Below, piece by piece: positions 17,719 to 27,694 of a stretch of DNA of 64,000 bases. How positions within the stretch are numbered: the first letter of the stretch is position 1; each line of letters starts with the position of its first letter. Made by a program: the position numbers and the translations under genes. The notes below the pieces were generated by a model. The model saw nothing but the letters and a program-made list of their open reading frames with translations. It did not search any database and was not told the DNA's origin. Source of the stretch: Bradyrhizobium paxllaeri (GTDB taxonomy: Bacteria; Pseudomonadota; Alphaproteobacteria; Rhizobiales; Xanthobacteraceae); assembly GCF_001693515.2 (NCBI RefSeq), contig NZ_CP042968.1:7782501-7846500 (forward strand). The letters run 5' to 3'.

Positions 17719-18000
17719 GTGTACCGCCGCGCCAACCTTTCGCGGGTCTTCGTGCTTGTTGTCGCGCTGTTGCATACGGCGGTCTCAACGGGTGCGCTTG
17801 CGCGCGAGTCTGGCACCGGTGATCCCCGGAGCGAGGTACGTCGCATCGACGGGTTCCAGTCCCGTCTGTCCGGCGTAGAAAGCGCCCCCCTCGAACGGAC
17901 CCGCACCGGCGCACCCGATCTCTACCGTACCAACGTTGCATTGATCGGGACGATGGCGCCGCTATTGGTCGGGCCCTTTCGCAAGACGGAGCGAATTTGA
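17719..18000 (+). CDS. Small secreted protein translationally coupled to a histidine kinase
   Basis: 93 aa from GTG 17719, which has AAGGGG 11 bases upstream; a TTG at 17710 is possible. The N-terminus has basic residues then a hydrophobic core (LSRVFVLVVALLHTAVSTGALA), read as a Sec signal peptide ending near GALA. The mature part of about 65 residues (RESGTGDPRSEVRRIDGFQSRL...) has no domain I recognise. Its TGA (17998-18000) overlaps the TTG start of the kinase gene, so the two are almost certainly one operon. It could be a periplasmic ligand or modulator of the kinase; that is speculation from position. Confidence 0.6.
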   Translation: MYRRANLSRVFVLVVALLHTAVSTGALARESGTGDPRSEVRRIDGFQSRLSGVESAPLERTRTGAPDLYRTNVALIGTMAPLLVGPFRKTERI

Positions 18001-20084
18001 CCGACGCACCGCAACAGCCACGAACATCGGAACGGCCGGCGAGTTTCGCCGCGCGCGGCCGGTTTCACGTGGTCCAGTGGCTGCGCGCGGTGCCGATCCG
18101 CTGGCGGATTCTCTCGATCGCAGCCTTGAACTCCGCCGTCGTCGTGGTGCTCGCGGTGCTGATCTGGAACGGCGCCAACGTGCTGGGTTCGGCCTGGGAC
18201 GACGTCCGGCAGGTGCGGGAGTCCGACAAGATCCTGGCGCATCTGGAGAGCGAAACCAGCCGGCTGCAGAACCTGATCCATCGCTACATCAACCAGCCGA
18301 GCCCCGAGCTGTTCGCCGAGATCCTGCTGCTGCGCGAGGCCGTGCTCGGCACGCTCACCACGCGCGCCTCGAACGACCCGATTCTTTCGGGATCGGTCGA
18401 GCGGCTCGAACAGGTCACCGACCGCTTCCTCAACGGCTTCGGCGAATTGCGCGCCGTGCAGGCCACCATCACCAAGACCTATGAGCAGCAGGTGCTGGGA
18501 CCGGCCAGGGAAATGGCCGGCCTCTATTCGGTCATCGAGGGTGCCACCGGGCACCGCGACGCGCAGATCTGGCCGTCGCTCGGAAGATCGCGTGAAGCGT
18601 TTACGGCGCTATTGGTCGCAGCCAACGCCTATTATTTGTCGCCGGGCTCGGCCTCCGCCGAAGACGCCCGCAGGCATACCGAGACGATCGAGAAGACCAT
18701 CCCCGTGATGGCCGACCTCGCCGACAATGATTTGCAGCGCATGGCGCTGACGCGGCTGCAGGCCCGGACGGTGGCATTGCGCGAGGGCATGGCCAAGCTG
18801 ACCGAGCAACTCGCGATCAGGACCGAGCTGTTGCGCAATACCATCGACGCCAGCCAGGCCGACGCCATCGCCGTCATCGACGAATTGTCGGTCAAGATGC
18901 GCCAGCGCGAGCAGAAGGCGCAGGAGACGTTCGACAAGACGCTGTCGGCGATCTCGCGCCGGGTGCTGTCGATCGCGGTGATGTTCCTCGGCATCATCCT
19001 GTCCGCCGGCGTGCTGATCGCGCTCTCGATCCGCCTGCCGCTGCAGCAGATCCTACGCTCGATGCACGCGATCACGTCGGGCAATCTGGATCGCAGGGTT
19101 CAAGGCACCACCGCCAGAGACGAGGTCGGCGCGATGGCGCGTGCCGTGGATGTGTTCCGCGAGAACGCCATCGCCAAGCGCAAGACGGAAGCCGAATTGC
19201 GTGCCGCCAAGGAGAAGGCCGAAACCGCGCTGATCGAGCTCAACACCGCGCAGCAGAACCTGATCGACGCCGAACGGCTGGCGGCGCTCGGCGGGCTGGT
19301 CGCCGGCGTCGCCCATGAAGTGAACAACCCGATCGGCATCAGTCTGACGGTGGCGTCGAGCTTTGCGCGGCGGGCCGATACGTTCGAGGCCGAATTGCGC
19401 AGCGGGCCGCTGCGGCGCTCCAAACTCGACGACTTCGTCAAGAGCTCGCGCGATGCAGCCCAGCAGCTGGTGGCGAACCTGCACCGCGCCGCCGAGCTGA
19501 TCCAGTCGTTCAAGCAGGTGGCGGTGGACCGCTCGCATGCCGAGCGCCGGCAGTTCAACCTGAGCGAGGCCACCGACCAGATCGTCGCGAGCCTTAGGCC
19601 GGTATTGAAGAAGGCCGCGATCACGCTGTCGGTCGACGTGCCGGAAGGGCTGGTCATCGACGGCTATCCCGGCTCCTACGGCCAGATTTTAACCAATCTT
19701 TTCCTTAACGCCGCCAACCATGCCTTTGCCGACGGCCGTTCCGGCGCGATCTCGATCTCGGCGCGGGCGCGCGGCAGCGAGGATGTCGAGATCATCTTTG
19801 CCGACAACGGGGCCGGGATGACGCCGGATGTGCAAAGGCAGGCATTCGACCCCTTCTTTACGACGCGCCGCAACGAAGGCGGCACCGGACTGGGCTTGCA
19901 TATCGTCTATAATCTTGTCACTCAACAGCTCGGCGGCCGGATGATGCTGGAGTCAAGGCTGGGACAAGGCACCACATTCCGCATTATCATGCCTAAAGTC
20001 GCCAAGGGCGGACCCACGAGTACAGACCAGACAGCAGCCGACGGAACTTCGCAATGGCCGAACAGGACGATGTCCTCCACCTGA
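17997..20084 (+). CDS. Membrane sensor histidine kinase with HAMP domain
   Basis: 695 aa from TTG 17997, with GGAGCG five bases upstream and its start overlapping the stop of the small secreted protein. The order is TM1 (about 38-58), a long helical periplasmic region (60-320), TM2 (322-345, RVLSIAVMFLGIILSAGVLIAL), HAMP (346-396), a coiled coil, and the H-box LVAGVAHEVNNPIG with phospho-acceptor His440. The ATPase domain has NLFLNAANHAF, FADNGAGM and GGTGLGLHIVYNLV. It senses an envelope signal and autophosphorylates. It is followed by a REC-containing kinase and an OmpR regulator, giving a multi-step phosphorelay. The ATG-less start is supported by the coupling. Confidence 0.88.
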   Translation: MTDAPQQPRTSERPASFAARGRFHVVQWLRAVPIRWRILSIAALNSAVVVVLAVLIWNGANVLGSAWDDVRQVRESDKILAHLESETSRLQNLIHRYINQPSPELFAEILLLREAVLGTLTTRASNDPILSGSVERLEQVTDRFLNGFGELRAVQATITKTYEQQVLGPAREMAGLYSVIEGATGHRDAQIWPSLGRSREAFTALLVAANAYYLSPGSASAEDARRHTETIEKTIPVMADLADNDLQRMALTRLQARTVALREGMAKLTEQLAIRTELLRNTIDASQADAIAVIDELSVKMRQREQKAQETFDKTLSAISRRVLSIAVMFLGIILSAGVLIALSIRLPLQQILRSMHAITSGNLDRRVQGTTARDEVGAMARAVDVFRENAIAKRKTEAELRAAKEKAETALIELNTAQQNLIDAERLAALGGLVAGVAHEVNNPIGISLTVASSFARRADTFEAELRSGPLRRSKLDDFVKSSRDAAQQLVANLHRAAELIQSFKQVAVDRSHAERRQFNLSEATDQIVASLRPVLKKAAITLSVDVPEGLVIDGYPGSYGQILTNLFLNAANHAFADGRSGAISISARARGSEDVEIIFADNGAGMTPDVQRQAFDPFFTTRRNEGGTGLGLHIVYNLVTQQLGGRMMLESRLGQGTTFRIIMPKVAKGGPTSTDQTAADGTSQWPNRTMSST

Positions 20085-21799
20085 TCGACGATACCGGGGC
20101 CGCTCCGGAGGACTCGTCCGCCCGCAAATGGAAGATCGCCGTCATCGACGACGATGCCGCCGTGCATGAGGGCACCCGTTTTGCGCTGAGCGACTACAGC
20201 CTCAACGGCGCGACGCTGGAGATCCTCTCCGCCTACTCCGCGGCCGAAGGCCGCACCTTGATGCGCGACAATCCGGATGTCGCGGCCGTGCTGCTCGATG
20301 TCATCATGGAGACCGACGTCGCGGGACTCGAGCTCGTGGAATACATCCGCAACGAGATCAAGAACGAAACGGTGCGCATCATCCTGCGCACCGGCCAGCC
20401 GGGACAGGCGCCCGAGCGCCGCGTCATCGTCCAGTACGACATCAACGACTACAAGGCCAAGACCGAGCTGACGGCCGACAAGCTGTTCACCTCGCTGACC
20501 GCCGCGCTGCGCAGCTACCAGCAGCTCGAGCGCATGGTGCAGACGCGGCGTGGGCTCGAGATCATCATCGACGCCGCCTCGACGCTCTACGATTTCAAAT
20601 CGATGCAGCGGCTGGCGGAGGGTGTGCTGACCCAGCTCGCCTCGCTGCTCAATGTCGACTGCGCCGGCATCCTGGTGCTGCGCGACGACGGCGCCGCGGG
20701 CAGTGAATTCTCGGTGCTGGCCGGCTCGGGCTGCTACAGCCGCTTCATCGGCACCACGAGTTCCAAGGCGCTCGACCCGGACCTGCGACAGATGGTGGAA
20801 GCCGCCTTCCAGCGCCGCAAGAACGAATTCGCCGACCACCGCAGCGTGCTCTATCTGCGCACCGGAAGCGGCCGCGAGGTGGTGGTGCTGCTGCAGGCCG
20901 AGCGCCAATTGTCCGACACCGACCGCGCGCTGGTCGAGATTTTCTCCAGCCGGCTGTCGATCGCGTTCGACAACGTGATCCTTTACCGCCAGCTGCACGA
21001 GGCCAATACCCAGCTCGAAGACCGCGTCGCCCAGCGCACCCGCGCGCTGATGCAGGCCAACCGCAGGCTCTCGGCGCAGTGGCTGCGGCTGCAGCGCGCC
21101 AACGGCTTCAAGAACGAAATCCTCGGCACCGTCGCGCATGACCTGAAGAATCCGCTCGGCGTGATCCTCGGCCGTACCGAGATGCTGACCGAGCTGATCG
21201 GCGCCGGCTCGCCCAAGGAGAACGTCAACGCGCAGGTCGAGCACATCAGGGACGCCACCAAGCGCCTGACCTCGATGGTCGATCACCTGATTTCGGATGC
21301 GATGGCTGATGCCTTCGACATCACCATCCGCCGCGAAGCGGTCGATATAGCGGCGCTCGTGACCGAGGTTACCGATTCCAACCTGCCTTCGGCCGTCAAC
21401 AAGCAGCAGGCCATCACCGTGTCGGCGCCGCCGAATGTCGTCACCATGTGCGACACTGACCGCATTCGCGAAGCGATCGACAACCTTGTCAGCAACGCCA
21501 TCAAATATTCGCCGATCGGCGGCAGGATCATGGTGACCGTCACCCACGAGAGCGGTGACACGGTGATCCGCATCACCGACCAGGGCGCCGGCCTTTCGCC
21601 GGAGGATCTCGGCCGGCTGTTCGGGCGTTTTCAGCGTCTATCGGCCAAGCCGACGGCCGGGGAAAGTTCGACCGGCCTTGGACTATCGATCGTCAAACGT
21701 ATCATCGACATGCATGGCGGCCATGTGACCGCGGAAAGCGCCGGCCCCGGACAGGGGTCAACGTTTACGGTTAGACTGCCTGCGACAGAGACGACATGA
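20054..21799 (+). CDS. Hybrid REC-DUF3369-histidine kinase
   Basis: 581 aa, overlapping the previous gene by 31 bp. Residues 25-150 are a receiver domain (VIDDDAAVHEGTRFAL, phospho-acceptor Asp82 in AAVLLDVIMETD). Residues 165-315 are a DUF3369/GAF-like sensory region (GLEIIIDAASTLYDF...SRLSIAFDNVILY). A coiled coil (LHEANTQLEDRVAQRTRAL) leads to a kinase with H-box ILGTVAHDLKNPLG (His362), NAIKYSP, DQGAGL and STGLGLSIVK. There is no membrane segment, so it is cytoplasmic. Domain order (receiver first) suggests it accepts phosphate from the upstream membrane kinase and in turn controls the downstream OmpR protein. Confidence 0.88.
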   Translation: MAEQDDVLHLIDDTGAAPEDSSARKWKIAVIDDDAAVHEGTRFALSDYSLNGATLEILSAYSAAEGRTLMRDNPDVAAVLLDVIMETDVAGLELVEYIRNEIKNETVRIILRTGQPGQAPERRVIVQYDINDYKAKTELTADKLFTSLTAALRSYQQLERMVQTRRGLEIIIDAASTLYDFKSMQRLAEGVLTQLASLLNVDCAGILVLRDDGAAGSEFSVLAGSGCYSRFIGTTSSKALDPDLRQMVEAAFQRRKNEFADHRSVLYLRTGSGREVVVLLQAERQLSDTDRALVEIFSSRLSIAFDNVILYRQLHEANTQLEDRVAQRTRALMQANRRLSAQWLRLQRANGFKNEILGTVAHDLKNPLGVILGRTEMLTELIGAGSPKENVNAQVEHIRDATKRLTSMVDHLISDAMADAFDITIRREAVDIAALVTEVTDSNLPSAVNKQQAITVSAPPNVVTMCDTDRIREAIDNLVSNAIKYSPIGGRIMVTVTHESGDTVIRITDQGAGLSPEDLGRLFGRFQRLSAKPTAGESSTGLGLSIVKRIIDMHGGHVTAESAGPGQGSTFTVRLPATETT

Positions 21800-22536
21800 C
21801 CCAGAGCCCGCACATCTTCATCGTCGACGACGAGGCACCGGCCCGCGAGATGGTCGGCGATTACCTCAAGATGCACGGTTTCGGCGTCACGCTGTGCGAC
21901 GGCGGCAAGAGCCTGCGCAAGGAGATCGAGAACGCCGTGCCCGACCTTGTGGTGCTCGACCTCAACATGCCCGAGGAAGACGGGCTTTCGATCATTCGCG
22001 ACCTCAAGAGCCGGATCAACGTTCCCGTCATCATGCTGACGGCGACCGCGAGCCCGATCGACCGCGTCGTCGGCCTCGAGCTCGGCGCCGACGACTACAT
22101 CGCAAAGCCCTGCGAGCTGCGCGAGCTGATGGCGCGCATCCGCTCGGTGCTTCGCCGCAGCACGCCGGCCAAGACGGCCGCCGCGGCCGAGGCTGCTCCG
22201 GCAAAGACGGAGAAAGAGCAGCTGGTGCGCTTCGGCACCAAATGGCTCGACCTCGAAGCCCAGGCGCTGCGCGACGACGAAGGCAATGAGCACCCGCTGA
22301 CGGCATCCGAATTCGGCCTGCTGAAAGTGTTCGCGGCGAACCCGAAGCGGGTGTTGTCGCGCGAGCGGCTTTTGGAATTGGCCAATGCGCGCGACGCCGA
22401 GGCGTTCGACCGCGCCGTCGACCTGCGCATCATGCGCATCCGCCGCAAGATCGAGATCGATCCGACCAAGCCCGCCGTGATCCGCACGATTCGTGGCGGC
22501 GGTTATCTGTTCTCGCCGACGGGTGAGAAGGGTTAG
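21796..22536 (+). CDS. OmpR/PhoB family response regulator
   Basis: 246 aa, starting in an ATGA overlap with the hybrid kinase gene. The receiver domain has FIVDDEAPAREM, phospho-acceptor Asp55 in VVLDLNMPEEDG, MLTATAS, and the switch Lys in IAKPCELRELMARI. An Ala/Lys-rich linker (about 118-135) precedes a winged-helix effector domain: HPLTASEFGLLKVFAANPKRVLSRERLLELA and RAVDLRIMRIRRKIEIDP...IRTIRGGGYLF. It is the DNA-binding output of the preceding two kinases. The targets are not apparent; the next gene downstream is an ECF-like sigma factor separated by a repeat. Confidence 0.92.
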   Translation: MTQSPHIFIVDDEAPAREMVGDYLKMHGFGVTLCDGGKSLRKEIENAVPDLVVLDLNMPEEDGLSIIRDLKSRINVPVIMLTATASPIDRVVGLELGADDYIAKPCELRELMARIRSVLRRSTPAKTAAAAEAAPAKTEKEQLVRFGTKWLDLEAQALRDDEGNEHPLTASEFGLLKVFAANPKRVLSRERLLELANARDAEAFDRAVDLRIMRIRRKIEIDPTKPAVIRTIRGGGYLFSPTGEKG

Positions 22537-22544
22537 GCCCGCTC

Positions 22545-22682
22545 CGTCGTCCCTGCCTAGTGCGCGGTTGCGCACGGAGCAGGGACCCATACGCCGCGGC
22601 GATGATTTTGACCCGTCGGGGTAGACGTCCTTTCCAGGCAACAACGTCCTGTGGTTATGGGTCCCTGCGTTCGCAGGGACGA
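22545..22682. repeat. Palindromic repeat, GTCGTCCCTGCG...CGCAGGGACGAC family, copy 1
   Basis: Arms CGTCGTCCCTGC / GCAGGGACGAC flank inner GCAGGGACCCATA / TATGGGTCCCTGC arms. It lies after the response regulator, in the 377-bp gene-free stretch before the sigma factor gene. A related copy is at 31089. Confidence 0.8.
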
Positions 22683-22772
22683 CAAAAAATTGCACCTATC
22701 GTCGGAACAAATCCGCATCTGAAATCTTCCAATTTTCCGCATATTGAAATTATTGGCGTTTTTGGCCCGAAT

Positions 22773-22799
22773 GTTTCGTCGCAGGCCCGGCGGCGAAAC
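22773..22799. promoter_or_regulatory. Dyad GTTTCGTCG-N9-CGGCGAAAC upstream of the sigma gene
   Basis: Nine-base arms with one mismatch (pairable as G-U in RNA), 115-141 bp before the sigma factor ATG. A closely similar dyad is found directly after the same gene at 23579. It could be an operator or an RNA hairpin. Confidence 0.4.
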
Positions 22800-22870
22800 A
22801 ATTCTCTCCGGCACGAAACCATTTTCCCCTTGTGGAGCAGACATCCCGAAACCGAGCCTAATTAACAATT

Positions 22871-22907
22871 CTCCCAACGAAACGCCGCCCGGCGTCGGAA
22901 TTGGGAG
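22871..22907 (+). promoter_or_regulatory. 5'-UTR hairpin that sequesters the sigma-factor Shine-Dalgarno
   Basis: CTCCCAA (22871-22877) pairs with TTGGGAG (22901-22907), and inside it ACGCCG pairs with CGGCGT around CC. GGGAG at 22903 is the apparent ribosome-binding site, 6 bases before ATG 22914. Folding would hide it, so translation may depend on melting or a factor that opens the stem. Confidence 0.5.
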
Positions 22908-22913
22908 CCTGTC

Positions 22914-23525
22914 ATGTCGAACGTTATCGCCATCAACGCCGCAGCCAAGAAGTCGATTGCCGCCGCCCGCGCGACATCCGACGAGATGCTGCTGCAGAGT
23001 ATTGCCAAGGGCGACCGTACGTCGATGCATGTGCTTTACTCCCGCCATAACGTCCGGGTTTACCGCTTCGTGCTGCGCATGGTGCGCGACACCACCATGG
23101 CGGAAGACCTGGTCAGCCAGGTGTTCCTCGACGTGTGGCGGACCGCCAGCCAGTTCGAGGGCCGCTCGCAGGTTTCGACCTGGCTGCTGTCGATTGCCCG
23201 TTTCAAGGCGCTGACCGCGCTGCGCCAGCGCAAGCATGAGGACATCGAGCAGGAAGACGTGCTGGAGATCGCCGACGACGCCGACACGCCGGAAGCTTCG
23301 CTCGACCGCAGCAACACCAGCGCGATCCTGCGCGCCTGCGTCGCCAAGCTGTCGCCGGCGCATCGCGAGATCATCAACCTGGTCTACTACCACGAGAAGT
23401 CGGTGGAAGAGGCCGGTGCGATCATCGGCATTCCCCAGAGCACGGTGAAGACCCGGATGTTCTATGCCCGCAAACAATTGGCCGAGTTGCTTAAGGGCGC
23501 CGGCGTCGACAGCCTCGCGGCATAA
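22914..23525 (+). CDS. RNA polymerase sigma factor, ECF-like sigma-70 family
   Basis: 203 aa. Sigma region 2 lies at about 30-100 (YSRHNVRVYRFVLRMVRDTTMAEDLVSQVFLDVWRTASQFEGRSQVSTWLLSIARFKALTALRQ). A short acidic linker follows, then region 4 at about 140-195 (LSPAHREIINLVYYHEKSVEEAGAIIGIPQSTVKTRMFYARKQLAELL). It directs RNA polymerase to an alternative promoter class. No anti-sigma gene is adjacent, which is unusual for classical ECF factors and leaves the control mechanism open. The SD-hiding hairpin in front and the dyads on both sides are candidate controls. The next gene encodes a tiny exported protein. Confidence 0.9.
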   Translation: MSNVIAINAAAKKSIAAARATSDEMLLQSIAKGDRTSMHVLYSRHNVRVYRFVLRMVRDTTMAEDLVSQVFLDVWRTASQFEGRSQVSTWLLSIARFKALTALRQRKHEDIEQEDVLEIADDADTPEASLDRSNTSAILRACVAKLSPAHREIINLVYYHEKSVEEAGAIIGIPQSTVKTRMFYARKQLAELLKGAGVDSLAA

Positions 23526-23578
23526 ACCAACGTTATTTCAATAGATTATATCAGTATCGGGGACGGGAAAACGGGCCG

Positions 23579-23611
23579 GTTTCGACGGACAAAGATTACC
23601 TCCGACGAAAC
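23579..23611. promoter_or_regulatory. Dyad GTTTCGACGGA-N11-TCCGACGAAAC after the sigma gene
   Basis: Eleven-base arms with one mismatch, in the 174-bp gap between the sigma factor and the small exported protein. The arms resemble the dyad at 22773 (GTTTCGnCG / CGnCGAAAC). It could terminate the sigma transcript, though no T-run follows, or act as an operator for the next gene. Confidence 0.4.
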
Positions 23612-23699
23612 AAATGAAACAAATCACGACATTACCCGGAAAAACTCACCCCCTATACCTGACACCAACGCAACGCCAACGCCGAACAGGAGAGCGAAC

Positions 23700-23900
23700 A
23701 TGCTGAAGCCGTCCTTCCGCTTTTTCATCGTCCCGCTCGGCGCGGTCGCAACGCTCGCCACGCTTTCGGCTCAGAACGTCACGCCCCGCGCCCAGCGCGA
23801 CAGCGGTTCGACGTTCGTGCGCGAACAGGTGGTCGATTGCGGCACCAAAAGTCCCAAGGAGATTTGCGTGATCTCCTACAACAGCGAGACCCCCCGCTGA
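23700..23900 (+). CDS. Small exported hypothetical protein
   Basis: 66 aa with a strong SD (AGGAGAG, 6 bases before the ATG). The N-terminus LKPSFRFFIVPLGAVATLATLSAQ looks like a signal peptide or single membrane anchor. The remaining 40 residues contain two cysteines in DCGTKSPKEIC, possibly a disulfide in the periplasm. I recognise no family. It is followed by a good intrinsic terminator and preceded by the sigma factor gene, so it may be a target of that factor; this is inference. Confidence 0.65.
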   Translation: MLKPSFRFFIVPLGAVATLATLSAQNVTPRAQRDSGSTFVREQVVDCGTKSPKEICVISYNSETPR

Positions 23901-23957
23901 ATTTCCGTCACCTCCAAGTTCGAGACCCAAGCTCTGGACCTCCCAAGTGACCTCCAA

Positions 23958-24000
23958 CGACCCGGCCGGGATGCCCCCCAGCCGGGTCGCTCTGTATTTT
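23958..24000 (+). terminator. Intrinsic terminator after the small exported protein
   Basis: The perfect 9-bp stem CGACCCGGC / GCCGGGTCG encloses a 14-nt loop and is followed by the T-rich CTCTGTATTTT. Confidence 0.7.
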
Positions 24001-24145
24001 GGGGTCCGATTTTCGTGTTCGCGACATGGAAAAGACTCATGTCTGACTGCGAAGTTTGATCGCGATTGGCTGGGCGCAATCTTGCTTGATCCGCACGCTT
24101 TGCCGCTTGACGTGACCACGCCGGCCGTGATGTTTGCCGCCCGCG

Positions 24146-25099
24146 ATGGATGCCGTGACAAACCAGAATGAAGTCAGGTTACGCAAGGGCACGACGCTCA
24201 ACGAGCGGCTCGTTCTGGCAGGCATTGCCGTGATTTTGTGTCTGATCGCCCTGCCCGGCCTCGCTCACCTTGCAAACGACCAATGGCTCGGCATCGCCGC
24301 CCTCTTTGCGTTGCTGTTCGGGGGTCTTCTGCTGGCTGCCGCGCTGTTTGATCGCAACGTCGTCTGGATCATCACGCCGGGCGAAATCCTCATCGGCGAA
24401 CAACGCCCGTTCGGGAAATTGCACCGAAGATTGATCAGGGACGATGAAATATCGAGGATGCGCCTGCGAAAGAGCCTCGGCAAATCCGTGGAGTTCACCC
24501 TCGTCATCGAAACCCAATCGGAAGATACGCTCACCTCACCCCCGCTGCCTGACATCACCCAGGTGCAGAAAACCACCGCGCAGATTGCGCGGCTGCTTCA
24601 GTTGCCCGCTCCCGAATTGGCAGAAAATCCGTTCGACGCCGCCAATGCCGCGATACGGTTGGGCAGGCCGATCGGTCCGAAACGCCTCCGGGCATACAGG
24701 GCTCTCATCGTGCTGCTTGCCTGCTCGCTGAGCCTTCCATTCATCTATGCGCTCTGGAGCGGCAAATTGTCCGCTCTTGGAATCGCAGTCTGGTCGCTCG
24801 GCGCGATCATGGCCTTCGTGCTGATCAGATATCTCTATCGGACCAGTGCATTCTGGATTGTCCACGACGGCGCCCTCAGGTTCGAACGGCTGTCTTTGAA
24901 GGGCACGACAGACACGGATACAGTCAGGGGTGACGATGTTGCGCGCATCGACATCGAAAGCGGCGGACGGCGGGGCAGCCACTACGTCATCGCGATCCGG
25001 CTCCGCACCGGCAAGAAGATCCGCAGCCCGGTGCTGGTCGGCAAGGATCAGACCCGCGCCGTGCAGGCCGAGATCATCCGGCGACTGGAATTGAATTGA
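24146..25099 (+). CDS. Membrane protein with two tandem TM-pair plus PH-like units
   Basis: 317 aa from ATG 24146; a TTG at 24134 is possible, and neither has a clear SD. Four hydrophobic segments occur in two pairs: about 21-41 and 47-68, then 184-202 and 210-230. Each pair is followed by a beta-rich domain of about 80 residues (73-153 and 236-316). The two halves align: VWIITPGEILI with FWIVHDGALRF, IRDDEISRMRL with VRGDDVARIDI, and both end in IARLLQL / IIRRLEL. This looks like an internal duplication of a bacterial PH-like (bPH2/YdbS-type) membrane unit. Function is unknown. It stands alone before the bd oxidase genes. Confidence 0.7.
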   Translation: MDAVTNQNEVRLRKGTTLNERLVLAGIAVILCLIALPGLAHLANDQWLGIAALFALLFGGLLLAAALFDRNVVWIITPGEILIGEQRPFGKLHRRLIRDDEISRMRLRKSLGKSVEFTLVIETQSEDTLTSPPLPDITQVQKTTAQIARLLQLPAPELAENPFDAANAAIRLGRPIGPKRLRAYRALIVLLACSLSLPFIYALWSGKLSALGIAVWSLGAIMAFVLIRYLYRTSAFWIVHDGALRFERLSLKGTTDTDTVRGDDVARIDIESGGRRGSHYVIAIRLRTGKKIRSPVLVGKDQTRAVQAEIIRRLELN

Positions 25100-25280
25100 T
25101 CGGGGAGCAGACAGGCCTGCAGGCCTGTTCCGCGCGGCATGCAGGCATACACGCCGGTATAGTGTCATCGTCGCATCGGGCGTGATAGGGTACACGCGTG
25201 GATCGGGCGCAATTTTCGAAAACTGTAGTTCCTTTTTTCGAAGAAGATCGCATCCGACGAAACTGCGACAGGTGGTGCCG

Positions 25281-26686
<1,406 letters not shown>

Positions 26687-26690
<4 letters not shown>

Positions 26691-27694
26691 TTGCGATCGA
26701 TCTAGCCATTGTCTGGGCCTTCATCATCGCCTTTGCCGTGTTTGTCTATGTCGTGATGGACGGCTTCGATCTTGGCCTCGGCATCCTGTTTCCGCTCTTC
26801 CCCGAGAAACACGATCGCGACGTGATCATGAACACCGTCGCCCCGGTGTGGGACGGCAACGAAACCTGGCTGGTGCTCGGCGGCGGCGGCCTGATGGCGG
26901 CGTTTCCGCTCGCCTATGCCGTGCTGATGCCGGCGCTCTATACGCCCATGATCGTGATGCTGCTCGGCCTCGTGTTCCGCGGCGTCGCCTTCGAATTCCG
27001 CTGGCGCACGACCAGGGAACGCAACAAGTGGGACGTCGCGTTTTTCGGCGGATCGATCCTGGCGACGCTGGCACAGGGCATCGCGCTCGGCGCCATCCTG
27101 CAGGGTGTGCATGTCGAGGGACGGCACTATGCCGGCGGCTGGTGGGACTGGCTGACGCCGTTCAGCATTCTGACCGGCGTGGCGCTGGTGATCGGCTATG
27201 CGCTGCTCGGCGCGACATGGCTGGTGATGAAGACCGAAGGCGAATTGCGCGACCGCGCCTATCATCTGAGCTGGGTATTCCTGCTGGCGATGCTGGGCGC
27301 CATCGCGGCAGTTAGCCTGGCGACGCCATTCCTGCACGTGCAGTACACGCAGCGCTGGTTCGCGTGGCCGAACGTCCTCCTGACCGCGCAGGTGCCGATC
27401 TCGGTGGCCGTCATCACTGCGCTCTTGCTGCGCAGCCTCGCCAAAAAATACGACTACCAGCCGTTCTTTCTGACGCTGGCGTTGTTTGCGCTCTCCTACG
27501 CCGGCCTTGGCATCAGCATGTTTCCCTACATCGTGCCGCAGAGCATCACGATCTGGCAGGCCGCGGCGCCCGCGAACAGCCAGATCTTCATGCTGTTCGG
27601 CGTCGCCGGGCTGATACCACTGATCCTCGGCTACACCGCCTGGGCCTATTGGGTATTCCGCGGCAAGGTCAAACCCGGGAGCGGCTACCATTGA
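26687..27694 (+). CDS. cydB: Cytochrome bd-type quinol oxidase subunit II (CioB/CydB)
   Basis: 335 aa with about eight to nine membrane helices. Family motifs include VMDGFDLGLGILFPLFP, PVWDGNETWLVLGGGGLMAAFPLAYA and FRGVAFEFRWR. Subunit II supports assembly and haem insertion in subunit I. It starts in a 4-bp overlap with cydA and ends in a 4-bp overlap with a tiny third gene, so all three are translationally coupled. A sulfur-oxidation cluster elsewhere in the window makes a sulfide-tolerant oxidase physiologically sensible. Confidence 0.93.

Noticed and set aside
19922..21547. Minus-strand open frame of 541 codons
   Set aside because: It shadows the REC-DUF3369 kinase, whose domains are unambiguous on the plus strand.
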